Assembly (NCBI GenBank): GCA_965644295.1
Contig: CBFFRP010000181.1
Coordinates: forward strand, 124,001 to 188,000
Origin: Paraphysomonas bandaiensis
Lineage: Eukaryota > Chrysophyceae
Reading direction: 5' to 3'
Length of the DNA stretch: 64,000 bases
The notes beneath the pieces are model-generated. The model made no database searches, had not been told where the DNA came from, and saw only the letters and a program-made list of their open reading frames with translations. Positions within the stretch are counted from its first letter, which is position 1. Each line of letters starts with the position of its first letter. Of the stretch, positions 20,443 through 31,438 are shown in pieces. Position numbers and translations under genes: made by a program.

Positions 20443-22158
20443 ATGTTTACGTATATATTTTTGATTCCATACGTGTTGGAATTAACGAGAGCAAATTTTG
20501 TTTCACGTAATTTACACGAAGTTGAGAGTACCTGTGGTGACAGTTATGTTCAGTTTACCAGAGGGCCATCCGCTCAAGGCTTTGAGACAGTTTCGTATAA
20601 ACTTTCTGAAATTGGACTGCATGGCACTACTCTGGTCTCTGATGTTGTTGATTCTAGGACCATAGGATCATCAGGAAACGATTATTGGTGTTTATCACAC
20701 GACTCTCTGTATTACATGGAAATTAATACTGCATCAAGCGTTTCTTCTGGGCCCATCGTTTTCTGCGGTATGACTGAAATCACCCATGGATCAACATTCG
20801 TTATTCATGAAGATGGGAACTGTGTTATCTTGGAGAGCGATTTCCACGATATTACTATTGATTCAATGGACTTTTCGGCCGAGTATTCGACGGATATGTC
20901 TTGGGATTATTCTAGTGACTTTTCTATGGACAACGATTTCTCAGCGGACTTTTCGGTTGATTTGTCTATGGACTTTTCTGCCGATTTTTCACTTGAACTT
21001 TCGTATATACCCACTGCGAGTCCAACTGCTCCGCCCACTACTATATTCTCTACCCTCCAAGCCTCGAACCACTCTCTCGACTGCTATGCGGATTGTACAT
21101 ACCCTAATGCCACTCTCTCTCCTTTTGAGTGGGGTGGCGAAGAGTACTGTGCCTTTTATGCTGCATCTGAGTGCTCCACTAGTGGTGTCGCGAACTATAC
21201 ATGTGTCCCTCAATGCCTTTCAGATTGCCCCGATGTGTTTTGTGAAACTTTCTCTACTCTAGATGTTACATGCGACAATGCCAACCACGATGGAGGTCTG
21301 TATCTGAATAAAACCTATCTCGACGAGGCATGTCTAGTTTCGTACTCTTCATCGGCACCTACACAGACGATACTGGAGTTTAGTTCTGATGTTTCCTATG
21401 AGGGAGTGACCAAGGAATACTTTAACACCACTGAAGCCAGGGAAAGTGCAATATTTGCAATGGCTGAGTCACTCAGCGGAGTCACTGCTGCCGGTGTGAA
21501 TATTACTAATATAACCGACACGATCATTACAACACGACTCAGATCCCGTACTCGTCGGTTAGATACTGTCGCTGCTGTGATTACTTACAGCATTACATCA
21601 ACTGTGGAATCTCTAGGTCTGACTAGTGATGACACTAACGAGGCTTACTCCACTCTCACATCGGAGATTGCTTCTTCGGTGAGCAGTGGTACTTTTCTTA
21701 CTCTATTTAAAACTGCGGCTGAATCTAAGAGTTTGGTTGTGCCCACTTCTTTAGATGTGCCTGTTAGTGGTGTAACTTACTCGGATCCAATTGTTGTTTA
21801 TAAGGTAACGTCCTCACCAACTCGCTCGCCCACGCGTTTCCCAACAATCGTACCTACACCTGTGCCATCAATGCCTGTAGGTGGAAGTAACAATGGTAGT
21901 GATGATAATGATCTCAATACACCTATGCTGATTTTGGTAGTGGCGGGGAGTGTTGTTGGGGGACTTCTGATATGTGGAGCCATTGTGTGGGCGATGACCA
22001 GCAGCGGTTCCAAGAACACTGTTGGTGCTCAACAGGTTCCTGACCATGATGACTTTGAAGGAGATATTGTGCCATCCTCTAAGGATAGTAGTAAAGTTCG
22101 CCACTCGACCGTTACAATGTCTCCTGTGAATACACAAGCCAGCCGCCCACTGCTATAA
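20443..22158 (+). CDS. Type I membrane surface protein with DFS repeats
   Basis: Single long exon, 571 residues from ATG 20443. Residues 1-18 are a hydrophobic signal peptide (MFTYIFLIPYVLELTRA). Residues ~135-190 are a degenerate S-x-DFS-x-D repeat (DFSMDNDFSADFSVDLSMDF). A PTASPTAPPTT linker follows, then a Cys-rich stretch (~205-300; C-x-x-D-C, C-x-x-x-C pairs) with many N-x-S/T sites. A ~100-residue domain (EYFNTTEARESAIFAMAESL; RSRTRRLDTVAAVITYSI) looks like a SEA-type or stramenopile/ichthyosporean surface module, which I cannot name. A second PT-rich linker (SPTRSPTRFPTIVPTPVPS), one membrane span (ILVVAGSVVGGLLICGAIVW) and a ~45-residue cytoplasmic tail end the protein. Role unknown; adhesion or wall contact is plausible. 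Confidence 0.8.
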   Translation: MFTYIFLIPYVLELTRANFVSRNLHEVESTCGDSYVQFTRGPSAQGFETVSYKLSEIGLHGTTLVSDVVDSRTIGSSGNDYWCLSHDSLYYMEINTASSVSSGPIVFCGMTEITHGSTFVIHEDGNCVILESDFHDITIDSMDFSAEYSTDMSWDYSSDFSMDNDFSADFSVDLSMDFSADFSLELSYIPTASPTAPPTTIFSTLQASNHSLDCYADCTYPNATLSPFEWGGEEYCAFYAASECSTSGVANYTCVPQCLSDCPDVFCETFSTLDVTCDNANHDGGLYLNKTYLDEACLVSYSSSAPTQTILEFSSDVSYEGVTKEYFNTTEARESAIFAMAESLSGVTAAGVNITNITDTIITTRLRSRTRRLDTVAAVITYSITSTVESLGLTSDDTNEAYSTLTSEIASSVSSGTFLTLFKTAAESKSLVVPTSLDVPVSGVTYSDPIVVYKVTSSPTRSPTRFPTIVPTPVPSMPVGGSNNGSDDNDLNTPMLILVVAGSVVGGLLICGAIVWAMTSSGSKNTVGAQQVPDHDDFEGDIVPSSKDSSKVRHSTVTMSPVNTQASRPLL

Positions 22159-23779
22159 AAAGTGTTGGTTGTATTCAATATAAATTCTTGCTGGTATTAT
22201 TATGAACATATGGGAAATGTGTATCACCGCTTCATATAGAGTCAACTTGGTTATTGTGGTACGTATCAAAATAATACCAGTGAAAGACGAATATAAACTG
22301 CGTAGTAAATCATTAGCTTGGAGTGTGCTATAATTTAAGCACAGAAACATGTGGATTGCGCCCTCGCTATTATAATCGTTAAATAATAATCTAGTAGTCA
22401 TCGTGCGTTCAATGTGGAATACTTATCTCTATTCATTAATAATATGCAAATTAGAAAATGGTATAGCAAATATAGAGCTACCGATATTGTTTCCACGATC
22501 CAGCCTCAAGAATGGATAATTCGTACCTGTTTGTTATTTATACGTAAAAGATATACAGATTTTACATGCACCGCGCCAACTATAACTACTGCTGAATTAC
22601 TGTAGTATAGTCTTCATATCAGCTGTCGCACACCACAATATAACCGATATAAAAAGCAGAATACTTCTATATATTACATACAATAAGTTTAAAAAAGGAG
22701 CCCTAATTTCACTCACAAATGCTGCAATACATTCTCGTTCATGAGTAGCTGCAGAATTCAATAAGCGAATGAACACCTCGATTAGTTTTTCTATAATTCA
22801 GAAGGCTATATATATTGCAACACTATTGTTAGTGTCTTATCAATAATATCGCAATACTTTTGTATCCGACCCAACATAGTGCAATGTATTAGTATTGTTT
22901 ATTAGCAATGAAATATATGCTTATATTCCGTTTTTATACTCCTCATGAAGTTCACATGATAACCAAAGCCGCTACTGTGGCAAAAAAGACTATCTACTGC
23001 TTAGTTAATCACAATATTTTGGTGTGGTTACATGTTGCAGATAAATAATAATTTTAGCTTCACGGTGCTGGAGATGAGTGCACTGCCATATCTTGCAATA
23101 TGCCCAGCTGTCAGACTGTTCTATATATATAGTTATCCCTATAGCCTTGCCCGGTACTCCCTCTATATATGTATAATCTCATGCATAGAGTGTTGATAGC
23201 AATACAGATAAGCCAATACGTATCTGGGTAATCAATACATTACAGTAGTCTTATTGTCTTCTATAATAGTTGCATCTACTTGTTTGTAAGTGGTATTATG
23301 ATGAATATATATAGTGTGTACATGAAAGGACAATATATGGCCAACTGCCTGTACGAGATACTGTATACCTGCACCAATATGGATGGATACTAGAAATCAG
23401 TAAAGTTCGTGGACGAGCAGTGCTGTAATTGGTCGTAGTATTTTCTGGCCACACAATTATCAGGGTTTTATGCATTGTTTTTCTGAAAATATGCGGTTTT
23501 ACATCAACATACACCGTCAATGGTCACTGTAAGTACAGACTTTTTGATTGGTTGCCCACACAACATATAAAGTATTCATTTTTCTCTCAAAACTGGCATA
23601 TTTCACAATTTTTCTTGAATAATATAAAGATTTTATTCCAATAAATATACATAAAAAACCTATTTTCTAACCCACAAACCACAACCACAAATCAATACTA
23701 TCAAGTCGTAATCTACACTCATCCAGTCCACTTCTATCCCATCCATCTAATTCCACTACCAAGAAGTCACTTAAGACAA

Positions 23780-23814
<35 letters not shown>

Positions 23815-23837
23815 TATATATAATTCAATATATCAAG
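22159..23837. other. Intergenic, no gene recognised
   Basis: AT-rich; small open frames without motifs. A (CATA)n/(TA)n microsatellite lies at about 23783-23822, just before the next start codon. Confidence 0.5.
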
Positions 23838-26564
23838 ATGTTACGTAAAAATCTTTTAAGAAGGATTATTATACGTCCATTTACTACCCCAATACATCAT
23901 ACACCAATCCCTGAATTGAATCATTTTAAATCATCTATTAAGAGTTTATTAGATACAAAAACAATTAATCATAATCATATTGATACTATCATTCAAGAGA
24001 ATCAACATATACTTATACCAAGTGATATCTCATATCTTTTATATTGTACTGCATTAAATCGTTTTCAATTACAATCCAAACATTATAAAATTGCGAATGA
24101 AGTGATTACTACAACAGAGAAGCCTATAAATATACCTGAATTATCACGAATGTTATTTGGTTTAAAAGATCATGATGGTAAATGTGATAATGTTTGTGAA
24201 TTTCTTTCTTCTATAGCAAATATTCTTGAAGATCAACGCGAAGTTCATCAAATTTCTTATTGGCATGAAAAAGCTATCGCTATGTCACTATTTGGACTTA
24301 AAAATATGTCTAGTTCCTTATCACCTATGCCAAAGTTACTGCGCGAATTGTCAATTCGTCTACGTTTGAATGATGGTTCTTTTAGCTCGCACTCTGTCAT
24401 CAATGCTGTGCGTTGTATCACCAACATGAACTCAAGTCTACCAGAGGTGAAAGAGCTTGTTTCGTTGCTGGCCTATAAGATTCATGGATCATCTGAAGTT
24501 TTCACTGACTACCAATTATACAATGCTTTACGCTCTCTTTACCGCATAGACTCTTCGCACGTGGAGACTCGTGGACTTATTCATGCTATCCTTGGCAAGG
24601 TACCTGAGGGTGACATAACCCTGACCCCACATCAAGTTGGGACGATAATGTGGTCGCTTCAGCACCTCAACTTACAATACGAAGAAAATCGGGAGTTGCT
24701 TCAAGTTGTTAACAGAATCGTTCGATGTTGCGAGGGTCGATTTACCCCACTTCAGCTGGGAAGGGCACTTTATGGGATGCGAGAGATGAACAAGTTGCAA
24801 TGCAAGGAAGCCTGTGGTGTGTTCGTTTCTGTGTCGAAGCTCGCAAACCCGAAAGGTGTCTATAGGATACAAGATATAAAGCGCTGTATGTTTGGTCTGA
24901 ACAATACGACCGTCCGCACACCAGGGTATAGAAATATTGTCTCTGTAATCAGAAAAGCTCTTATCAACTATCGCGAAAACATTTCTGCTTCTGATATGTA
25001 CTCCATTTTTACTGGTATGTATTACGTCCCTGAAGCAGGAACGCATGGTATCTACACTGCTGTTGCGGAAAAAGTTAAGGGGTCGACAGATCCGTTTAAT
25101 GCTAGTGTGGCGGCCACGGCAGTTATATGTATGCGTCATATGAATTCGCGTGTTCCTGCTGTCAAGACTTTAATCTCGGCAGTATCCGAAAAAATTGAAG
25201 CATCAGAGTTCACTATTGACGACGACAAATGGATGATGTTATACGGTATGCAAAACATGTCCGGCAAAAATGAAACCGTGCTGCAACTTATTAGAGCCTT
25301 AGTGCCGAAGTTCCGGCCCTCAAAACGCCCTATCCTTCCGCGAGATGTTGGTTGTGGTTTTTTCGGACTGCGTGAAATGTACAGTCGAAATACCGAAGTG
25401 AAAGCACTGTTGAGGAGTTTGAACGATGATCTGTTGTTGCAGAGGAACCTGCAATTGGACGGTCGCGCTGTAGGCAGTGCTCTACACGGACTCCGGAACA
25501 TGAGCGCAGAGCATGAGGAAGTCAGGAATATTGTCAACACTTTGGCAGAAATAGTATCCCGAAGTAAGAATCTGGATATGCAAGCATTACATGTGAGTAT
25601 GGCTCTGTACGGCTTTCAGGGTATGACCTCTGACTCATTCGAAGTTCGAGCACTTCTCAGAGCTATCACTCCGCACATCAAGCTCTGTGGGGATAAGTTT
25701 ACTCCGATACATGTTAGCAATATGCTTCACGGCTTAAAAGGCATGAGCAGCGGCGTAGAGGAGGTTAACTCTTTACTCCAAGTGCTTGGGTCGAAGATAG
25801 ACACTTGTGACGAGGTCATGGAGGGACATCTTGTAACCTCTGCTACTTTTGGACTGCGCGGTATGAAGTCTGAGCATGGTGCAGTGAGAGACGTGCTAAG
25901 TTCACTGTTGAGGCAGCTGGTCCGATTACCAATTGGTACATCTGATTCGGGTCTTGCTCCAGACTCTGTGTGCTCATGTATGTTCGGGATACAAAATCTT
26001 AACCCTGACTATCCCGTAGTGAGAGATTATATGCGGTGTTTACTTGAGAGAGCCACCAGTAATTCTGATATCAGTATGACCCATTCACAATTTGGAAGGG
26101 GTATGTATGGATTGAAATCATGCAGTGATAAATACACCGAGACCTGTGATATAATCGAATATTTTTACAAAAATATGCCCCATCCTGCCAGTGAGTTCAC
26201 CCAACAACATATAAGCAGTGCACTCTATGGAATGCAGCGAATGACCGGAGATCACCCCATTGTGCGTAAAATGGCTGCGTCGCTCGCTGACACGATTACT
26301 TCTCAGAAACTCACTTTTAGTGCGTCGCATTCCACGAATGCCATCGTCGGATTGAGATCTCTTAATACTGATTACGATGAATGCCGCCAACTTATAGCAG
26401 CAGTGACAGAAGCTATTAGAAATAGTGTATATACAGCCCAGCCATCCGATATCACGTTCATAGAGAATTCGTTTGGGGCCAGTTTCAACAAGTTGCAGAC
26501 TTCGGGTCGGTATCCTGAGTTGAAAGATTTATTTCATGAAATAACACTTAAATTGGCAGCGTAG
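23838..26564 (+). CDS. Mitochondrial-type protein of ~19 helical repeats
   Basis: Intronless, 908 residues. The start (MLRKNLLRRIIIRPFTT) is a basic, amphipathic presequence of mitochondrial type. From ~100 to the end the protein is a tandem array of ~19 units of ~38-45 residues with the consensus A-L-x-G-L/M-x-x-M-[ST]-S...EV-x-x-L-[LI]-x-x-L (for example ALYGFQGMTSDSFEVRALL, MLHGLKGMSSGVEEVNSLL, ALHGLRNMSAEHEEVRNIV). Each unit looks like two helices joined by a turn. This recalls alpha-helical organelle RNA-binding arrays (PPR, OPR, HPR families) but the consensus fits none that I know. Related G-L-x-x-M-S repeats occur, as I recall, in some protist proteins. Inferred role: organelle RNA processing or translation; not shown by the sequence. 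First ATG of the frame used; the upstream region is a microsatellite. Confidence 0.82.
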   Translation: MLRKNLLRRIIIRPFTTPIHHTPIPELNHFKSSIKSLLDTKTINHNHIDTIIQENQHILIPSDISYLLYCTALNRFQLQSKHYKIANEVITTTEKPINIPELSRMLFGLKDHDGKCDNVCEFLSSIANILEDQREVHQISYWHEKAIAMSLFGLKNMSSSLSPMPKLLRELSIRLRLNDGSFSSHSVINAVRCITNMNSSLPEVKELVSLLAYKIHGSSEVFTDYQLYNALRSLYRIDSSHVETRGLIHAILGKVPEGDITLTPHQVGTIMWSLQHLNLQYEENRELLQVVNRIVRCCEGRFTPLQLGRALYGMREMNKLQCKEACGVFVSVSKLANPKGVYRIQDIKRCMFGLNNTTVRTPGYRNIVSVIRKALINYRENISASDMYSIFTGMYYVPEAGTHGIYTAVAEKVKGSTDPFNASVAATAVICMRHMNSRVPAVKTLISAVSEKIEASEFTIDDDKWMMLYGMQNMSGKNETVLQLIRALVPKFRPSKRPILPRDVGCGFFGLREMYSRNTEVKALLRSLNDDLLLQRNLQLDGRAVGSALHGLRNMSAEHEEVRNIVNTLAEIVSRSKNLDMQALHVSMALYGFQGMTSDSFEVRALLRAITPHIKLCGDKFTPIHVSNMLHGLKGMSSGVEEVNSLLQVLGSKIDTCDEVMEGHLVTSATFGLRGMKSEHGAVRDVLSSLLRQLVRLPIGTSDSGLAPDSVCSCMFGIQNLNPDYPVVRDYMRCLLERATSNSDISMTHSQFGRGMYGLKSCSDKYTETCDIIEYFYKNMPHPASEFTQQHISSALYGMQRMTGDHPIVRKMAASLADTITSQKLTFSASHSTNAIVGLRSLNTDYDECRQLIAAVTEAIRNSVYTAQPSDITFIENSFGASFNKLQTSGRYPELKDLFHEITLKLAA

Positions 26565-27160
26565 ATGCATAAAGGAAAACATATATTTAATTGCTCAATA
26601 TCAGGGAATAATAATAATTTTTATGACCGTGACGTAATATGCTGTGAATCTGTATTGACATGCTCCCTGGGGCATCCCTCGCGAGATTGCTCTGTCCATA
26701 GCACTACAAGCTTTGATTGTCTGAAAAAACAGTACTTTTAAGAGGCTTATATACATTGCTAAATGATAGAAATGGTCACTCCATTATAAGTATTTTCTAA
26801 AATTATTAACTATTGCGTAATTGGGGCTACTTCAGTAAAGCATAAAGAATAAATTTGAGATATATGTTCCATTGCGTCAAAGGAAGAGATACGTATCAAG
26901 TGGAGGAATGTAGGGAGATGTAAAATAAATATTGTACTTCTTTTACTAGGTTCTCTATATTATAATACCTCAGTATGTTTGTTGTTCGGGAAGTTCCTTA
27001 CAAAATAAATCGTAGGACCTATACTCTCTCATTTGCAGCTGTCCGTGGTTTTGGGACAATGGTCGTTACTGCTCCCACTCCCTAGCCGTACATCACTTGC
27101 GAGGTATGTGTGTGTCATTTTTATATCCCCTTAAACTTCTTAAACACTGATGTAAAGCAC
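26565..27160. other. Intergenic, no gene recognised
   Basis: 3' flank of the helical-repeat gene, AT-rich; nothing recognised. Confidence 0.45.
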
Positions 27161-27985
27161 ATGGCGAGCACTATCAGGCCTGCAAGGAAACGCGGCCGGC
27201 CTTGCAATGCAGCTAGGGCTCTTTGCTGTTGCTGAACTTCGTCAGGAAATGATGTCCGGACTAGCAGAACTTCGTGATCTTTTAATGAGAAAAAATGATG
27301 ATCCTTCACCTGCTTATGATCCTCCACCTTCTAGTACTGTGCCCCCAACGGCTGTAGCCGCGTCGTCTCAGAGCATAGGTACTAATACTACTACTGTAAG
27401 TAGTATTGGTGAAAATAGCTTTATGCGTATGCATTGTATCCAAAACCAGGCTATTCGGTTGGAGCGTTTGCAATCTCAAGAGAGGCAAATGCAGCTATAT
27501 GAGAATATGACATTACACAACACAAGTCGTGGCAGGGCCAACTTGTAACGCAATAAATATTGCTAATAACAACTATAATTGCAACTTTTTCTTTATCTTT
27601 AACCTCTCAGCTACAAATTACAGTAAAATAATAACTCAATACTTAGATATGAAACCTGGTGAAATCGTTTTACCAGGTTTTGGTATTACCTCGACTTCTA
27701 ATCAACGATGAATCTGTAGATGTCATGGCCCTTAGGCCAGGGGACTGGAAGAACACGTACGTACGACACGCGCAGTACCTGAATGGTATGTGCGTGGATT
27801 ACCGCGTGGTACCAAACCACAGAAATGAAAAAATTCTTCGCTGGCAGTGTCGGTTTTCTGATGCTCCTGATCACATCCTGGCTCATCCGAAGATTATGGG
27901 GTTCGATGCCCATGAAATGAAGATTGCTGTGGAGCTACACCGTACTTGGTCATCAGAAACAGCCCCAGCTTTCATTCGACTGTGA
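27161..27985 (+). pseudogene. Unrecognised ORF cluster, possibly one broken gene
   Basis: ATG 27161 opens an AT-hook-like basic start (STIRPARKRGRPCNAARA) that stops after ~23 codons. A +1 frame (27207-27548) continues with a helical Q/E/L/R-rich protein (VAELRQEMMSGLAELRDLL; RLERLQSQERQMQLYENM). A third frame (27659-27985) reads VMALRPGDWKNTYVRHAQY and DAPDHILAHPKIMGFDAHEM. A basic DNA-binding start plus a coiled helix is common in transposon accessory proteins. Whether these are three pieces of one decayed gene or exons is open; no family recognised. Confidence 0.35.
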
Positions 27986-28039
27986 CGACGAAGTGTGAGG
28001 CATATAGCATTTGAATTTTTGAATTTATGGCTACAGTAG

Positions 28040-28216
28040 CTATGCCACCCTGTTTGACTAGGTGAATACCCACTTCCACCTACTCAACCTAGTTATTGTA
28101 ATGATAAAAATCTAATTATTTGATGACTAGGTTTTTCTACCTTTTGACTAGGTTTTTACACCAATATTGGTGTGACTTGGAAATTCCACTAAATTGACTA
28201 GGTCGAAAAATAGATC
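28040..28216 (-). repeat. MITE-like repeat, copy 1 (inverted relative to copy 2)
   Basis: Reverse complement of this stretch matches about 61389-61535: gggatctattttt, tagtggaatttcc(a/t)agtcac, accaa(t/a)attggtgtaa, cctagtcaaaaggtagaaa, aataattagatttt and ggtggaagtgggtatt. Dense in gactaggt / acctagtc words, which pair with each other into hairpins. Non-coding. Confidence 0.82.
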
Positions 28217-29641
28217 CCAATAAATTTACAACATTAAGCATCTGTTTACTAGATGGGCACGTTTTCTTAGAATAGTAGATTTCATTGAAGTTAATCTTGA
28301 AGTTATATACACAGATGTACAACAACGACGAATCAGGGGAGAAAGTTAAACCTAAAAATATTGAATTATACTTGTTGAAGTACAGTAATGACTAAATTAC
28401 GTTAAGAGAGATATAGTGAAAATATGATGTTGTAGCACTGTGATTGAAGAACTACGTCAATCATCAACACAACATTCTGTTTTACAAATCGTATATTTAA
28501 CAGCTACTATATTTTTATTTTCTTTGTAAACTTTTAATAGCTACTCCTATAGTGTAGTCATGTATATTTTGTATTTCATTGCTACATAGTACATATAGAA
28601 TACAGGATAGCTACTAGCGATATGCTTCAACAAGCTTCAAGTACGCACGTAAGGGTTGGTTGTAGTTCAATAAAAACTCACAAAGTAACTCAAAGTTCAA
28701 AGACTTCCCACAAAAAATCCTTCCTAAATGTAATAAATTTGACTTATTAGGATTCAGCTTAATACAAGATTGTATCTGTGAGTTATAATGTTCAATGAAA
28801 TATATCATGAACTGAATTAGAGAGAGTATCTGTTGAAATTACATGATCGTCATCATAACGTCGTCATTATCAGTTACACTTCTAACTATTCCGTTGTGCA
28901 TGATAGTTATTCATATTGTTATTCACTGTGTTCATTACTTTACACTCTAATAATCACAACATTGTTTTACTATTACTAAGATCAATTCTTTATTTGACTT
29001 AATACGCGTCATGTGTCTAATGTCTACTGCCTAGCGTTGTTTGTTGAGTTTAGCTGTTTGTGAGCAATTAAAAGTTGTATATATCTAAGGTATTTGAATT
29101 TACCGTTCATCGAAGAATGCAGTAGTGGATAAGAGTATTAAATGAACTAATGTTCTGCTAGTGACTAGTGCATCTAGTAGTGAAACTGAAATATATTGAC
29201 CATTGACCCTATATGATTGTCACTATCTGTGATCGAATGAATGTGATGGTATTTGAGATAACATGAATTTGGCGAACTACAATGAATGATAAGTGACATT
29301 GGATATGGTTTAAAATTTATAACTAAGCACTACGTGTATATCAAGTTCAGTTTATTATTTTTTCACCCACCTAATCTTAACAAAACTTGACAACATTGTT
29401 GATGGGAGGATATTTATTATCACAATCTTTTAAACTGGAGTCATTCTTTAAATTAATATTTAAATTGGAGTCATTATTACGCATTTTAGTCAAATTGTGC
29501 TTCCAAGACAGAGGAGTCATATATGTTATATCACTGCACTCAATATCGTGCCATAGTATTTCTATGAGAGCGATGACAATGTAACCGCCACAGAATTATA
29601 TATATTTCTTACTCAGATTTTATATGATGGGTTTCCCACAG
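28217..29641. other. Long AT-rich intergenic region
   Basis: No gene or clear repeat recognised. Codon content is poor in all frames. Confidence 0.5.
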
Positions 29642-30967
29642 TTATAGCCCTAACCTTTCCATGAGGTAGTCATTGGTAAACATGTTGTTCGGATCCATGC
29701 GCTTCTTCACTTCCATAAATCGGTCGTAGTTTTTACCGTACGATGTTCTAACGATATCAGCGTTCATGTAATTAACCTTTCCCCAGTGAGCACGCCCTTC
29801 GTATTTCTCCTCACATATAGCCTCAAGTCCGCGACTATACATCTCAAATTCCTGTGTACTGCCAGTCTTGTCTTTGTCACCTATCACGATGAAGGAAATA
29901 ACACTGGAATTGCGGCGGTATAACGGAGAAAGCAAAATATCGTCAGCAGCAACATAGCGTACTCCTGTAAAGAGCTCAACGTCAGGATCATGTTTGTCCT
30001 TGACTGACTCCTGGAAGGCAATAAAGTCCAACACTGCCGCCTGCGTGTACTCCACTGGAATAAACATTTCCATTTCCGTATATAAGTCCCTATCCTCATA
30101 ATGATCGATACTATCAACCATCGTTTTGTAGCTGACGTCAACACATTCCGAGGCTGCAGTGGGAAGTGAGGACCAGCATCCCGCTTGCCCACCAGCTGCC
30201 GGTGAGATAGAGTCGGTAGTGACTTCCCGAGTTAATAACGTCGCATCAGAGGTGTACGGTGTGAACCACCACTGCAGCCTATCATAGCTATTCAGCAGGT
30301 CTGGTAGATCCTGTAACAAGGCAGAAAGGTCGTACGAAACCTGAGTCTTACGCATTCGAAAAAGGGGAACAGTTCTAAGAGTAAGGGTTGATATCACACC
30401 CACAGCTCCCAAACCTGCCCGAGCAGCCGCAAGAAGCTCCACATCATCCTCATCAGAAGCAATATGAATCATACCATCACTATCAATCACACGCATAGAT
30501 TTAATCTGGGTTGATATGCTCCCTAGAGCAGCACCTGTCCCATGTGTACCTGTAGAGATTGCCCCAGCAAGACTCTGCGCCGCTGTAGCTCCAAGATTCT
30601 CAATTGCTAAATTCATAGCTTCTAATTGATCATTTAAATCTCTTAAACGTATACCAGCTTGAACTTCAACAAGTGCCTCTCCAGTAGACATATATGTCGT
30701 CTTTAATATACGGTTATAACGATCTAATGAGATCATATTGCCATCAGTTAATTGTATGCCTGAAAATGAATGACCTGCACCAACAATTTTTAATGTTTCA
30801 TTATTATATTTAGAGGAATGTATGTGTGATATGATCTGATCCTCTGTGGATGGGAGAGTGTAAGTTAAGGGGTGACAGGTCATGAGTTTATCCCAGTCTG
30901 AGTATAAGATACCTTCACTTGATGTGTAGGAAGGGAAGAGATGGAGGAGAAAGAGGAAGAGTGACAT
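29642..30967 (-). CDS. FAD-linked sugar-1,4-lactone oxidase (gulono/arabinono type)
   Basis: Single exon, 441 residues from ATG 30967. A signal peptide (MSLFLFLLHLFPSYTSS) starts the protein. The PCMH-type FAD domain shows IVGAGHSFSGIQLTDG, in which the His of GHS is the usual covalent FAD attachment site, and GATAAQSLAGAISTGTHGTG. The C-terminal ALO domain ends with RAHWGKVNYM and MDPNNMFTNDYL, signatures of L-gulonolactone / D-arabinono-1,4-lactone oxidases. The reaction would be lactone + O2 to an ascorbate-type product + H2O2, or use of cytochrome c for dehydrogenase forms. Which lactone is used cannot be read from the sequence. The signal peptide suggests secretory routing. An upstream in-frame stretch lacks a better Met. 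Confidence 0.9.
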   Translation of the reverse strand: MSLFLFLLHLFPSYTSSEGILYSDWDKLMTCHPLTYTLPSTEDQIISHIHSSKYNNETLKIVGAGHSFSGIQLTDGNMISLDRYNRILKTTYMSTGEALVEVQAGIRLRDLNDQLEAMNLAIENLGATAAQSLAGAISTGTHGTGAALGSISTQIKSMRVIDSDGMIHIASDEDDVELLAAARAGLGAVGVISTLTLRTVPLFRMRKTQVSYDLSALLQDLPDLLNSYDRLQWWFTPYTSDATLLTREVTTDSISPAAGGQAGCWSSLPTAASECVDVSYKTMVDSIDHYEDRDLYTEMEMFIPVEYTQAAVLDFIAFQESVKDKHDPDVELFTGVRYVAADDILLSPLYRRNSSVISFIVIGDKDKTGSTQEFEMYSRGLEAICEEKYEGRAHWGKVNYMNADIVRTSYGKNYDRFMEVKKRMDPNNMFTNDYLMERLGL

Positions 30968-31438
30968 GGTGAGTGTTTTGTTATATAGTAGCATATATAT
31001 GCCTCTCTCACTATCATAAACATACATATATTACAAGTACACACTACCCACCTACCTACCAACAGCAGCTTACACAAAACTCTTGGAATTCCAACCTACC
31101 TTCGTACCTACCTACCTCATACTCACATACATACATATATACATACATACATACATACATACATACATACATACATACATACATACATACATACATACAT
31201 ACATACATACATACATACATACATACATACATACATACATACATACATACATACATACATACATACATACATACATACATACATACATACATACATACAC
31301 TGCCATACTGCTGTGTAGGTATAGAAATAGCTATATGTTATGATGTTTCTATAGATAGTATTCACCGAATACACAGTTTCTCCCATGTCATAACCCCCTA
31401 ATTGTCACTGACATTATACTCACACCTCCACAAGGTCA
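30968..31438. promoter_or_regulatory. Bidirectional promoter region with microsatellite
   Basis: The 470-bp gap between divergent starts of the lactone oxidase (minus) and PX-PH gene (plus), occupied mainly by a long ACAT repeat. Any promoter of either gene must lie here, but I see no defined box. Confidence 0.45.
31141..31297. repeat. (ACAT)n microsatellite, ~39 units
   Basis: Uninterrupted ACAT tetranucleotide array; a shorter interrupted stretch precedes it from about 31127. The long open frames over it (YIHT / YVCM repeats) are artefacts. Confidence 0.98.

Noticed and set aside
30973-31401. Long YIHT / YVCM repeat open frames on both strands
   Set aside because: Produced by the ACAT microsatellite, open in all frames; no coding evidence.
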